Shown here piece by piece: positions 17,082 to 25,348 of a DNA stretch of 35,464 bases. Source of the DNA: an uncultured Duncaniella sp. (GTDB taxonomy: Bacteria; Bacteroidota; Bacteroidia; Bacteroidales; Muribaculaceae); contig CAJURI010000022.1 in the NCBI GenBank assembly GCA_910588795.1, forward strand, positions 1 to 35,464, in the 5' to 3' direction. The notes below the pieces were generated by a model that saw nothing but the letters and a program-made list of their open reading frames with translations, had not been told where the DNA came from and did not search any database. A program made the position numbers and the translations under genes. Position 1 is the stretch's first letter. Each line of letters starts with the position of its first letter.

Positions 17082-18470
17082 TCATTCGGATGTGCGCAGG
17101 GCATCCATAAGTGCTTCATACAGCAGACGTCCCTCGAGGTTGTATCCCTTGTGGGAATGGTGCACACGATCGTTGGCAAAAAGCCCGTTGCTGATCCATG
17201 AGGAACTTGCTCCCTGTCCGCCAGCCACTTCATACCAGTCGTAGACCGCTATGCCGTTGTCTTTGCCGTAATCAAGTATAGCCTTGCGCAGAGGTGCTAT
17301 GTTCTTGTTGACGGTGTAGGAACGCGACGAGCGTGTGACAGTCCGGAGCTTCCCTTTGCGGCCTTTGCGGCTTTTGCTTCTCACCTTGACTTTCTTGGTG
17401 GTTGTGACACTTTTGTGGCATTCCATGGGTGTTGTCAGGAGTATGAGTGCATCGGGATTGGCGGTGCGTATGTTGTTGACAAGCCTGTCGACTGATCGTG
17501 TGAACGATTCTGTGTTGAGACGTCCGAATGCCTCGTTGGTGCCGAGCGATATTATCACGAGATCAGGCTTCAGTGGACTTATGCCGGCCCCTACGTTGCC
17601 AATGCGGTTGTAGGTCTCGTAGGCGGCACCGTTGTTGCCTATGGTATGGTAGAAAAGTCCCGGACGGTCTCCTGAAAGTGCTGCTCCGAACACCGTGAGA
17701 TCGCCGGCCGAGGTGAAGTTGACGGTGATTTTGGTGTATGGTGCCGGCAGCATTATCTGAGTGTAGTCACGCGACGGTATGGCCCGGTATTGTATCCTCT
17801 CTCCGTTCTCTCCGGTGATTCCCTTTATGGTGAAGCGTCCGTTGTGGAATATGGTCACCGAGCTGAAGGGGTTGTAGTCATCCTTGCCTGATGTGCCGAT
17901 GGTTATTTCGGATGTGTTGCTCGTAGGGCGTATCGATGTGCCGGTGAATCCCACAGTCTGTCGCCATGTCGAGCTCATGAGCTTGACCGGATTCCATGGA
18001 TTGCGGCTCTGGAACGTGTAGTCGAGAGGCTCGTTGGTGCCGCTCATCTTCAACGGCGACACAAGTCCGCGTCCGGCGTTGCCGAAATCGTATTGTAGCA
18101 GTTCGCGGGTGGTCCCTGTGCTTATGTCGGCCTGTATGTGCGAGTCTCCGATGTGTACGATCGACACCGGAGATACGGCACTTTCGAGAAACGCCTTGCG
18201 GAGCCGGCTCCAGTCGGCTCCATTGTATGTTATATGGTTTGCGTTCATGTGTATGAACGAAGGTATGGGTATATCTATGTCGTCCGCTTCGCCGGGGATC
18301 TCTACCGGTCCGTTTAACATGTCGGAGTTCTCGCCGGTAGTCTCCTCGCTTTTGGCTCCTGTGTCAGGATCGTCGGTCGGTGCGGCTGCTCCGGCAGTCA
18401 GCCACGATGAGATCCCCATCAGTGCGGAAATGAGTAATGTTTTGGTCGTGTAGTTGTAGTGCAGTGTCAT
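17082..18470 (-). CDS. SGNH/GDSL-family hydrolase or acyl transferase, exported
   Basis: SGNH enzymes next to MBOAT genes act as periplasmic O-acetyltransferases or esterases on glycans (PatB, AlgJ/AlgX type). An N-terminal hydrophobic signal (residues 10-30) leads to a Pro/Asp/Glu-rich linker, then the SGNH core: block I VHIGDSHIQAD with the nucleophile S110, a glycine block (GNAGRG near 130-135), the LGTNEAF block with the Asn, and the C-terminal DRVHHSHKGY block with D434 and H437. A very basic patch (KKVKVRSKSRKGRKGK) sits before the last block and could contact an acidic polymer. Length is 462 aa. The ATG overlaps the preceding SGNH stop (ATGA, 18467-18470). The catalytic family is clear; direction (transfer or hydrolysis) is not. 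Confidence 0.85.
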   Translation of the reverse strand: MTLHYNYTTKTLLISALMGISSWLTAGAAAPTDDPDTGAKSEETTGENSDMLNGPVEIPGEADDIDIPIPSFIHMNANHITYNGADWSRLRKAFLESAVSPVSIVHIGDSHIQADISTGTTRELLQYDFGNAGRGLVSPLKMSGTNEPLDYTFQSRNPWNPVKLMSSTWRQTVGFTGTSIRPTSNTSEITIGTSGKDDYNPFSSVTIFHNGRFTIKGITGENGERIQYRAIPSRDYTQIMLPAPYTKITVNFTSAGDLTVFGAALSGDRPGLFYHTIGNNGAAYETYNRIGNVGAGISPLKPDLVIISLGTNEAFGRLNTESFTRSVDRLVNNIRTANPDALILLTTPMECHKSVTTTKKVKVRSKSRKGRKGKLRTVTRSSRSYTVNKNIAPLRKAILDYGKDNGIAVYDWYEVAGGQGASSSWISNGLFANDRVHHSHKGYNLEGRLLYEALMDALRTSE

Positions 18471-19855
18471 TTGAGGCTTTGCTGTAAGGCTTTAAAGAGG
18501 GCGTCGGCAAGACGTGCTCCTCCTTTGTGGGTCATGTGGATATAATCCTTGTTTATGAGTCCAGCATTGCTCCATTCCACCACGGCGTCTTCACCGCCCA
18601 TAGCCTCCCTTGTGTCCCAGAACAGGCAGTAGGCTCTTCGGGCTGCGTCGCGCTGTGCGTTGATCATGGCGGGTGCGGTGGCCATTGACCTGACCTGGCC
18701 TCCGCGCTTCTCTCCACGGTCGCCGACCCCCATCAACAGTATGTCGGCGCGCGGATAGCACTGGCGCACATGGTTTATTACCCCTACCATACGGTCGGAG
18801 TACACGGAATAGTCCTTCTGCGATGAGCTCATTGCATTTATGCCGAACTCAAGGATTATGAGATTGTAGCCTATCACGCGTCCCATCTGCCGGCATAACT
18901 CCACATTGATTCTGCTGAGCGTGATACCCGAGAATCCGCGGGATGACATGCAGTCGAGGCTGACTCCTTTCTGTCCGTCGAGCCATACCCCGAGCCCTAT
19001 CAGTTTCGGTGCCGAGGTCTTGATGTCGAAGCGTGTTGTAGGACCTTCAATCTCTATGCACTGAACGGAGTCGGACGCTGTGATATTGCGCTCTGACCAT
19101 TCTCCTTCGCCTGTTTTAACAGAGATTATGGAATTTTCAGGCGATATGAACATGAATCTGGAGCGAGACCATGATCCGGTGTGTGGAAGTGATTTTGTCC
19201 CCTCGTAAGTGGATGTGGCTGTGCCGGACGGAGTTGCATACTGCTCCATCAGTCCGAGATATTGGCGGTCAGCCTTTTTGTTTGCCATGTGTGTCTTCCA
19301 TCCTTTGCCACCCTGTTTCACCGAACGGCGGAATCCCGGAAAGTCAGTGTGCATGCTCACATATCCTACACCTTCTCCTCCATAGGCTTCCTGCAGTTTT
19401 TCTCTGAGGTCCTGTGTGAATATGTCACCTTCGATGTAGCTGTCGCCCACCACTGCTATGCGTGCGAGCCTTCCGTTGGTGATTGCGTCCTTCAGGTGTA
19501 TCAGTCCGGTCTGTGAGGTGGTGTAGTCTTCGAGTATCACAAGGTCACCCTCTCGTGGGGCCTTGACAGCCTGGATTATGGTGTCGACCGGAAGTGCGAG
19601 CACCGAGTCGCTTGCTGTGAGCGGATTATGCTGGGCCTTTTCCTCTTCCTCCATGGCTTTGAGCAGTTCGGGATCGATCTGCTCTTCGCCGGAGCCGGTG
19701 GATTCGGATATCAGGGAGGTCTCCTTGAGTATGTCGCTGATCAGGGAAAAGTCCTTTAGCTTGCCTCCGGTCCATCGGGATAACGGAAGCACGGAGAGTA
19801 TGGCTATGAATATTATAGCGAGGAGTATTATGAGTGTCGGTTTGCCTTTTTTCAT
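18467..19855 (-). CDS. SGNH/GDSL-family protein, membrane-anchored paralogue
   Basis: A second SGNH protein of the same length (462 aa) as its downstream neighbour. I chose the ATG at 19855 (MKKGKPTLIILLAIIFIAIL) because it gives a clean N-terminal membrane anchor; the open frame runs on to 20119, but that part overlaps the isochorismate synthase gene and looks non-coding. After the anchor comes a Glu/Ser-rich linker (about 45-85) and the SGNH core: VVGDSYIEGD with S139, a glycine block GGEGVGY near 159-165, EFGINAMSS and the terminal DYIHMTHKG with the Asp-His pair. It lies 16 bases behind the menF-like stop. The pairing with a second SGNH and an MBOAT gene suggests sequential steps of polymer O-acylation in the periplasm. 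Confidence 0.83.
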   Translation of the reverse strand: MKKGKPTLIILLAIIFIAILSVLPLSRWTGGKLKDFSLISDILKETSLISESTGSGEEQIDPELLKAMEEEEKAQHNPLTASDSVLALPVDTIIQAVKAPREGDLVILEDYTTSQTGLIHLKDAITNGRLARIAVVGDSYIEGDIFTQDLREKLQEAYGGEGVGYVSMHTDFPGFRRSVKQGGKGWKTHMANKKADRQYLGLMEQYATPSGTATSTYEGTKSLPHTGSWSRSRFMFISPENSIISVKTGEGEWSERNITASDSVQCIEIEGPTTRFDIKTSAPKLIGLGVWLDGQKGVSLDCMSSRGFSGITLSRINVELCRQMGRVIGYNLIILEFGINAMSSSQKDYSVYSDRMVGVINHVRQCYPRADILLMGVGDRGEKRGGQVRSMATAPAMINAQRDAARRAYCLFWDTREAMGGEDAVVEWSNAGLINKDYIHMTHKGGARLADALFKALQQSLK

Positions 19856-19871
19856 TGCTTTCGGATGATGG

Positions 19872-21047
19872 TCAATGGATGAACGTGGCTTCTGTCGGGT
19901 TGGTTTCAATGACCGATGAAGCGGATTGGAGTGATGCGCGCAGCACTGACATCTTGCGGTCGGTCTCGTCCCATTCGTCATCAGGTCTTGAGTCAGGCAT
20001 AAGCCCTCCGCCGGCATATATGTTGAATATCCATCCTTCATTCCCATTGAGGGTGGCGCGTGCAGCCATGGCGCAACGCAGATTGACATACACATGCCAT
20101 CCGCGGCTGTCACGGACACCTACGATGCCGCTGTAGCATCTGCGCTGGTGGGTCTCGAAGTAATCTATCTCGCTTATGGCTTTGTCACGCGGGAATCCGG
20201 CCACTGCCGGTGTGGGGTTGAGGTCATTTATGACCGACATGATGTCGCTGAGGTCTCCGCTTGCCGTTATGGGGGTGCACAGATGTGTCACCGCGCCGGC
20301 TGAGACTTCTGTCAGCTGCCCGACATCAACTTTCAGGCTGTGGCTCTGCAGGATTTCTGATATGAAATTTACTACTATGTTGTGCTCAAGAAGATTTTTG
20401 GAGTCCCATGCGCTTTCCTGTGTGTCGCGCGGACGTGTCCCGGCGAGAGCCATGGTGCGGATGAGGCCCGGATCAGTCCCCGTCTCCAGAAGAAGTTCCG
20501 GGGTAGCTCCCGCCCATATTCCGGTTTCGGGTGTGAAGCATAGATAACGGAATGTGGATGGCGAGGATGAGAAATAGTCCAGAGCCGAGTCGAGCAGACC
20601 GCGTGTGGTGAATATGGACTCGTGTCGTGACAGCACTACTTTGCCGCCCTCTTTCCTGAGGCGGTGTGTCATGCCCTCGAAGGCCTGCATGTAGCTTACG
20701 CGCCGTGTGGATGTGAGGTAGGGGCGTTCCTGGGTGGGTGAGCCCTTGATGTCGGGGCGTGAGGCTATCAGGTTGATGATGCCTTCTTCGTCAAGGCTGT
20801 CGCTGATGCCTGCCATGTATGGCTCGTCGGCCATGAACCGGCTTATGAAGAAACTGTCGCGGGAACCGGTATGAGAGGGTTGACTTTTGCCGTCGTCGTC
20901 AGGGAGTGATGCGATGAAGCGGCACTTGTCGTCAGAGGGGAGGGCATAGAGTGCGAACGGTATGTTGCGCCTGAGGCATTCTTCGGCGGCTTCCTGTTGA
21001 AGCGGAGTTGTCAGCATATCTTTAGACACGCTCATGGTCGGGGTCAT
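19872..21047 (-). CDS. menF: Isochorismate synthase (MenF/EntC family)
   Basis: A chorismate-using enzyme that makes isochorismate, first step of menaquinone synthesis (or of a siderophore). The chorismate-binding fold signatures are present: GATPELLLE (residues 180-188, likely acid E184), LAGTRPRD, LLEHNIVVNFI (metal Glu E221), LNPTPAVAGFPRDKA and IYAGGGLMPDSRPDDEWDETDRK near the C terminus (metal Glu). K136 in GGKVVLSR matches the general-base lysine that separates isochorismate synthases from anthranilate and ADC synthases. 391 aa is normal. Its ATG overlaps the rimO stop (ATGA, 21044-21047). None of menD, menB, menC or menE is in the window. Menaquinone is the likelier role for a Bacteroidales; the symbol is given on that basis. 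Confidence 0.85.
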   Translation of the reverse strand: MTPTMSVSKDMLTTPLQQEAAEECLRRNIPFALYALPSDDKCRFIASLPDDDGKSQPSHTGSRDSFFISRFMADEPYMAGISDSLDEEGIINLIASRPDIKGSPTQERPYLTSTRRVSYMQAFEGMTHRLRKEGGKVVLSRHESIFTTRGLLDSALDYFSSSPSTFRYLCFTPETGIWAGATPELLLETGTDPGLIRTMALAGTRPRDTQESAWDSKNLLEHNIVVNFISEILQSHSLKVDVGQLTEVSAGAVTHLCTPITASGDLSDIMSVINDLNPTPAVAGFPRDKAISEIDYFETHQRRCYSGIVGVRDSRGWHVYVNLRCAMAARATLNGNEGWIFNIYAGGGLMPDSRPDDEWDETDRKMSVLRASLQSASSVIETNPTEATFIH

Positions 21048-22369
21048 ATCACAGCCTCCCCTGCGAGCTCGAAGGGGTAGGCGGCTTTGATTTTAACATT
21101 ACAGAAATCTCCGGGCCTGAGACTGACGGTTTTCTCTATCAGCACTTCCGGGTCGACTTCGGGTGAGTCATACTGGGTGCGTCCCACATAGCAGTCCTCT
21201 TCTTCGCGGTCGATGATGACACGCTGTACGGTGCCGGTCTTTCCGTCCTGAATCTCGGCGGATATCTCTTCCTGAAGTGCCATCAGACGTGAAAGGCGTT
21301 GTTGCTTCACACTGTCGGGTATGCTGTCGTCATAGTGTCGTGCCGCGTATGTGTCCTCCTCTTCGCAATATGCGAATGCGCCCATGCGCTCGAATCTCTG
21401 GCTGCGCACGAAGTCCATGAGCTCTTCAAACTCCCTTTCCCCTTCTCCGGGAAATCCCACCATCAGGGTGGTGCGTATGTGTATTCCGGGCACACGGCGG
21501 CGTATCTCGTCGAGCAGGGCGCGTGTCTCTGCTCCGGTGATGTGGCGGCGCATGTTGGTGAGGACGTTGTCGGATATGTGCTGGAGGGCTATGTCGAGGT
21601 AGCGGCACACATTGGGCCGCGATGCCATTACGTCGAGCAGGTCCATAGGGAATTCGTTGGGATAGGCATAGTGCAGCCTTATCCATTCCACCCCTTCCAC
21701 ATCGGATATCGCTTCGACGAGACGGGCTATTTCGGTCTTGCCGTACAGGTCACGGCCGTAGGATGTGAGGTCCTGGGCTATGACATTGAACTCCTTGACC
21801 CCTCGGTCCACGAGCATTTTTACTTCGTCGACAATCTCTTCGACCGGTCGTGAGGTATAGCGGCCTGTGATGAGCGGTATTGCGCAGAATGCGCAGAAGC
21901 GGTCGCACCCTTCGGCAATCTTGAGATAAGCGTGGTGGCGTGGGGTGGTGAGTATGCGGTCATAGGGAACTGATCCGGGATGGATCTTGGCAAGGTCGCT
22001 GACCAGCTGCGGCCAGTCGGTCTTGCCGTACCAGCGGTCCACTTCGGGTATTTCAGCCGGAAGTTCCTCCTTATACCGCTCTGACAGGCATCCCATGACG
22101 TAAAGCCCGTCGATCTTTCCGGCCTTGCGTAGCTGTGCCCATCGCAGTATCTCGTTGATGGATTCCTCCTTGGCGTCACCGATGAAACCGCAGGTGTTTA
22201 TGACCGTGTGTTTGCGCCTGCGGCCTCGCAGGAATGAGTCCTCCGCTCCGGGACTGTCAGGGTATGACACCTCCAGGCCTACGCTGTCGAGCATACGCAT
22301 GAGGCGTTCCGAATCAACGAGATTCTTTGAGCATCCGAGCGATATTATGGCTATCTTGTCGCCTGTCAT
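21044..22369 (-). CDS. rimO: Ribosomal protein S12 methylthiotransferase RimO
   Basis: A radical-SAM enzyme that methylthiolates a conserved aspartate of ribosomal protein S12. The N-terminal UPF0004 domain supplies one 4Fe-4S cluster through C13 (SLGCSKNLVDSE), C60 (INTCGFI) and C94 (MGCLSERY). The radical-SAM cluster is C155-x3-C159-x2-C162 (GCDRFCAFC). A TRAM-type RNA-binding domain forms the C terminus. The SLGCSKN start and AIPLITGRYTSRP stretch point to RimO rather than MiaB, and 441 aa fits. ATGA overlaps join it to ftsY upstream (22366-22369) and menF downstream, so the three are translated as a coupled unit. Confidence 0.95.
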   Translation of the reverse strand: MTGDKIAIISLGCSKNLVDSERLMRMLDSVGLEVSYPDSPGAEDSFLRGRRRKHTVINTCGFIGDAKEESINEILRWAQLRKAGKIDGLYVMGCLSERYKEELPAEIPEVDRWYGKTDWPQLVSDLAKIHPGSVPYDRILTTPRHHAYLKIAEGCDRFCAFCAIPLITGRYTSRPVEEIVDEVKMLVDRGVKEFNVIAQDLTSYGRDLYGKTEIARLVEAISDVEGVEWIRLHYAYPNEFPMDLLDVMASRPNVCRYLDIALQHISDNVLTNMRRHITGAETRALLDEIRRRVPGIHIRTTLMVGFPGEGEREFEELMDFVRSQRFERMGAFAYCEEEDTYAARHYDDSIPDSVKQQRLSRLMALQEEISAEIQDGKTGTVQRVIIDREEEDCYVGRTQYDSPEVDPEVLIEKTVSLRPGDFCNVKIKAAYPFELAGEAVI

Positions 22370-23334
22370 TTCTTTTCTCCGAAGAGTGATTCCACGAAGG
22401 CGCGCTTGTCAAACACCTGCAGGTCGTCGATCTTTTCTCCCAGACCGATGTATTTGACAGGAATCTTGAACTGGTCGCTTATTCCTATCACCACGCCCCC
22501 TTTGGCTGTGCCGTCGAGTTTTGTTATGGCAAGCTCGTTGACCTGTGTGGCTGCCACGAACTGCCGGGCCTGTTCAAAAGCGTTCTGCCCTGTGGATCCG
22601 TCAAGCACGAGGAGCACTTCGTGAGGAGCGTCGGGGACGAGCTTCTGCATGACGTTTCTCACCTTGGTAAGTTCGTCCATGAGCCCTTTCTTGTTATGCA
22701 GACGCCCGGCTGTGTCGATGATCACTACATCGGCCTTCCCGGCTATCGCGCTTTGCAGAGTGTCGAACGCCACGGATGCCGGATCGGCTCCGAGTTTCTG
22801 CTTCACCACCGGGACATCGGCTCTGCGCCCCCATTCCTCAAGCTGCTCTATGGCAGCGGCACGGAATGTGTCGGCTGCACCGAGCACCACTTTGTTGCCG
22901 GCGCGCTTGAACTGGGCTGCCATCTTCCCTATGGTGGTGGTCTTGCCCACACCGTTGACTCCGACGACCATTATCACATGGGGGCGGTTGCCCTCGGGGA
23001 GTGTGAAGTCATCAAGCGACGAGGTCTCGCCGTTCTCGGTGAGCATTTCGGATATTTCTTCGCACAGAAGGCGGTTGAGCTCCGATGCTCCAATATATTT
23101 GTCCTTTGCCACGCGGGCCTGGAGGCGGTCGATGATGCGCAGAGTGGTGTCGACACCCACGTCGGAAGTCACGAACACTTCTTCGAGGTTGTCGAGGACA
23201 TCGTCATCGACAGTCGATTTCCCGGCGATGGCATGTGATATACGGTCAAAAAGTCCGCGCTGAGTCTTTTCAAGCCCTTTGTCGAGGGTCTCTTGCTTCT
23301 CTTTTTTGCGCGAAAACAGGTCAAATAGTCCCAT
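22366..23334 (-). CDS. ftsY: Signal recognition particle receptor FtsY
   Basis: The SRP receptor GTPase docks SRP-bound ribosomes at the inner membrane. The NG domain is complete: GVNGVGKT (G1, 125-132), DTFRAAAIEQL (154-164), DTAGR (207-211), LDGSTGQNA and TKLDGTAKGG (G4 from 271). The acidic A domain of enterobacterial FtsY is absent, leaving a short amphipathic N terminus (MGLFDLFSRKKEKQ), which is usual in Bacteroidetes. First gene of a six-gene - strand run; a -7 element lies just upstream. 322 aa, intact. Confidence 0.97.
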   Translation of the reverse strand: MGLFDLFSRKKEKQETLDKGLEKTQRGLFDRISHAIAGKSTVDDDVLDNLEEVFVTSDVGVDTTLRIIDRLQARVAKDKYIGASELNRLLCEEISEMLTENGETSSLDDFTLPEGNRPHVIMVVGVNGVGKTTTIGKMAAQFKRAGNKVVLGAADTFRAAAIEQLEEWGRRADVPVVKQKLGADPASVAFDTLQSAIAGKADVVIIDTAGRLHNKKGLMDELTKVRNVMQKLVPDAPHEVLLVLDGSTGQNAFEQARQFVAATQVNELAITKLDGTAKGGVVIGISDQFKIPVKYIGLGEKIDDLQVFDKRAFVESLFGEKK

Positions 23335-23359
23335 ATTATGAGGATGAAGTTTAGGACTG

Positions 23360-23367
23360 CAAAGTTA
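23360..23367 (-). promoter_or_regulatory. -7 element (TAACTTTG) of the ftsY operon
   Basis: The minus strand reads TAACTTTG, matching TAnnTTTG, 26 bases before the ftsY ATG. The upstream region is AT-rich, without an obvious -33 TTTG. Confidence 0.65.
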
Positions 23368-23428
23368 GTTATTTTTCCCCGAATATAAAAAGCATAAATT
23401 ATGAGGTCGTTTAAAACGGTCTTTAATA

Positions 23429-23467
23429 AAGGCGCACCGTAAAAAATGCTTTCTCACGGTGCGCCTT
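23429..23467 (-). terminator. Terminator of the small 63-aa ORF
   Basis: AAGGCGCACCGT (23429-23440) and ACGGTGCGCCTT (23456-23467) form a perfect 12-bp stem with a 15-nt loop. It lies 25 bases past the stop of the small - strand ORF and before the ftsY promoter. The bases after the stem on the minus strand are A/T-rich (TATTAAAG) rather than a pure U run. Confidence 0.65.
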
Positions 23468-23491
23468 GTCTGTTAGTGTGTGTTTTGTAGC

Positions 23492-23683
23492 TTATGCGGG
23501 ATTTATCGGAGTGCCGTCGAGATTCTTGAGGAGCATCTCCATGATGTCGGTGGTCGGACGGGAAAGGATCATCGCTCCTGCGCGGGTCTGGGGCTCGCGG
23601 CGTCCTGAGGTCAGGTCGTCATAGCGTGTTCTGAGCAATTTCCTAAGTCTCTCCTTCGGTGCTTTTTCGGTGCACTTTTCCAT
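23492..23683 (-). CDS. Small hypothetical protein, 63 aa
   Basis: I do not recognise this protein. It is rich in Arg/Lys (N-terminal MEKCTEKAPKERLRKLLRTRY) with a more hydrophobic C-terminal half (TTDIMEMLLKNLDGTPINPA), no signal peptide and no membrane segment. Reasons to think it is real: it has an ATG, a codon pattern like the neighbours, no larger overlapping gene, and a strong hairpin 25 bases after its stop. Against: it is short and has no recognisable promoter. It could be a small regulatory or nucleic-acid-binding protein. Confidence 0.55.
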   Translation of the reverse strand: MEKCTEKAPKERLRKLLRTRYDDLTSGRREPQTRAGAMILSRPTTDIMEMLLKNLDGTPINPA

Positions 23684-23749
23684 TATAGGTTTGGCCTTAA
23701 TTACGACACAGCCTCATATATGTGTAGAATAATAAATCTTAATATTGTC

Positions 23750-24907
23750 ATGAAACATTTATTGATATCGGTATCCATGCTTGCTGCCGCGACCTCTGTG
23801 GTGGCCGCTGACGGAGGATATACAATCACGGGAAATATCCCCGGACTCAAGGCCGGGAGCAAGGTGGAATTGCGCAACCATGATGACCGCCGCGGTCCTG
23901 CGCCCTCTGCTACAGTCACAGACGGGCATTTTGTGCTTGAGGGCACTGTGGATATGCCGTCGGAATGTGAGGTCATAATCTCGGAGCCCGGAAGCGACTT
24001 GGGAGGATATGCTTTCCCAATCATGGTGGAGAATGTCCCATATACTGTCACAGCTGCCCATATCGACAGTGTGCCGCCATCGTTCTTTTTCGGTTCCGGA
24101 GGATTGTATCAGGAGAGGAATGTCCGCATAGAGGGTGGAGAGGCCCAGCGGCAGTATGCCGACTATCGCGCCGCCATATTGCCGTTTGAGATTGCTGCCA
24201 AGAATGCGCACTATGCCCTGTACATAGATCCCGCCGAGAAGAAACGCACAGCGGAGGAGACAAAGCCTTATGAACAGGCCTATAAGAAAGCTGAAGCTGA
24301 TCTTGCCAATGCGCGCAGGGCGTTCATGAATGCCTATCCCACATATCACATAAGCGCGAGGCTGTGGGGCGATGTGATCGACGAACCGTTCACATTCACC
24401 GACGCGGAACTTGACGCATTGTGGGGCAGGATCAAGGGTAATGACTCCTCCGTGCGTGTAGCCCGTCTCGAAAAGACTCTCGCCAAGGCCCGCACATGTG
24501 TGAAAGGGAAGAAGTATAGCGATTTCACAGCCCTTGATCCCGAGGGCGGAGAGAACGCTATGTCAGCATATGCCGGCAAAGGTAAATGGGTGCTGCTCGA
24601 CTTCTGGGCCTCGTGGTGCGGACCGTGCCGCATGTCCATACCTGCGGTGCGCGAGATATACAAGTCCCATCCCGACAGACTCGAGGTGATATCTGTGAGC
24701 TGCGATGCCGAGGATGCATCATGGAGAAAGGCTATGGCTGAGGAGAAGATGGAGTGGAGACAGTTCAGGATGCCTGAGGAGACTTTCAAGTCCGTCTCAA
24801 AGGCCTACAGTTTCAACAGCATCCCGTTCATGCTTCTGATAGACCCCGAAGGCAATATATCGTTTGCAGGCCATGACCCTGCGGCCATAGCCTCACGCCT
24901 GAACTGA
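23750..24907 (+). CDS. TlpA-like thioredoxin-fold protein with DUF4369-type N-terminal domain
   Basis: An exported thiol-disulfide oxidoreductase. I chose the ATG at 23750 (MKHLLISVSMLAAATSVVA, a signal peptide) rather than the in-frame ATG 10 codons earlier, which would add a poor leader. After the signal comes a beta-rich DUF4369-like domain (YTITGNIPGLKAGSKVELRN), a Lys/Ala-rich helical linker (roughly 150-230), then the AhpC/TSA-thioredoxin domain with WASWCGPCR, active cysteines C290 and C293, and the cis-proline region FNSIPFMLLIDPEG. 385 aa. Bacteroidales carry many such proteins, which serve reduction of periplasmic disulfides or cytochrome maturation; which one is unknown. It is a single gene, convergent with the S4-domain gene. 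Confidence 0.9.
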   Translation: MKHLLISVSMLAAATSVVAADGGYTITGNIPGLKAGSKVELRNHDDRRGPAPSATVTDGHFVLEGTVDMPSECEVIISEPGSDLGGYAFPIMVENVPYTVTAAHIDSVPPSFFFGSGGLYQERNVRIEGGEAQRQYADYRAAILPFEIAAKNAHYALYIDPAEKKRTAEETKPYEQAYKKAEADLANARRAFMNAYPTYHISARLWGDVIDEPFTFTDAELDALWGRIKGNDSSVRVARLEKTLAKARTCVKGKKYSDFTALDPEGGENAMSAYAGKGKWVLLDFWASWCGPCRMSIPAVREIYKSHPDRLEVISVSCDAEDASWRKAMAEEKMEWRQFRMPEETFKSVSKAYSFNSIPFMLLIDPEGNISFAGHDPAAIASRLN

Positions 24908-24928
24908 TCCGGAAAAGTGACGTATCGG

Positions 24929-25348
24929 TCACTCGTCATCATCGTCAAGGAAGTCCAGGTCCCAGCCGTCGGACATTGACTCGGTAAATTCTGCAAGGTC
25001 TCGGCCCTCGCGTTTTGTGGGGCGTCCGAGACCTTTTCGTCGGTCGATGAAGCCCGATATGCGCACCACATCGAGAAGATCAAGCTCGCTCTTTGGCGTT
25101 ATGTTCTCCATGTATTCCGGCACCAGTCTGGCTCCGAGGCGGTTCTGGGCCAGAGCTTTGACCCTGAAAGAGTATGTGACGGGCGGTTTGCGCACATTGA
25201 TTATGTCGCCCTCCTTTATGGTGCGTGACGGCTTTACGGCGACACCTCCCATAAGGACGCGCCCTTTCTTGCAGGCCTCTGTGGCTACGGTGCGGGTCTT
25301 GAATATTCGCATGGCCCACAGCCATTTATCGATGCGTACCTCGTTCAT
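24929..25348 (-). CDS. S4-domain RNA-binding protein (HslR/Hsp15-like)
   Basis: A 139-aa protein with an N-terminal S4 RNA-binding domain (RIDKWLWAMRIFKTRTVATEACKKG, then VLMGG, AVKPSRTIKEGDII) as in Hsp15, which rescues stalled 50S subunits carrying nascent chains. The C-terminal tail is basic then acidic (LGRPTKREGRDLAE... DLDFLDDDDE). Its ATG directly follows the pth stop (TAA then ATG, no spacer), so both are translated from one message. Pairing with peptidyl-tRNA hydrolase fits a role in recovering stalled ribosomes. Confidence 0.88.
   Translation of the reverse strand: MNEVRIDKWLWAMRIFKTRTVATEACKKGRVLMGGVAVKPSRTIKEGDIINVRKPPVTYSFRVKALAQNRLGARLVPEYMENITPKSELDLLDVVRISGFIDRRKGLGRPTKREGRDLAEFTESMSDGWDLDFLDDDDE

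Noticed and set aside
19856..20119. Long N-terminal extension of the second SGNH protein
   Set aside because: It overlaps the menF 3' end in another frame, is rich in Cys, His and Pro with no domain sense, and a membrane anchor starts at 19855.
24916..24933. 6-bp hairpin between the TlpA-like and S4 genes as a bidirectional terminator
   Set aside because: The stem is short, overlaps the S4 stop codon and has no U run in either direction.
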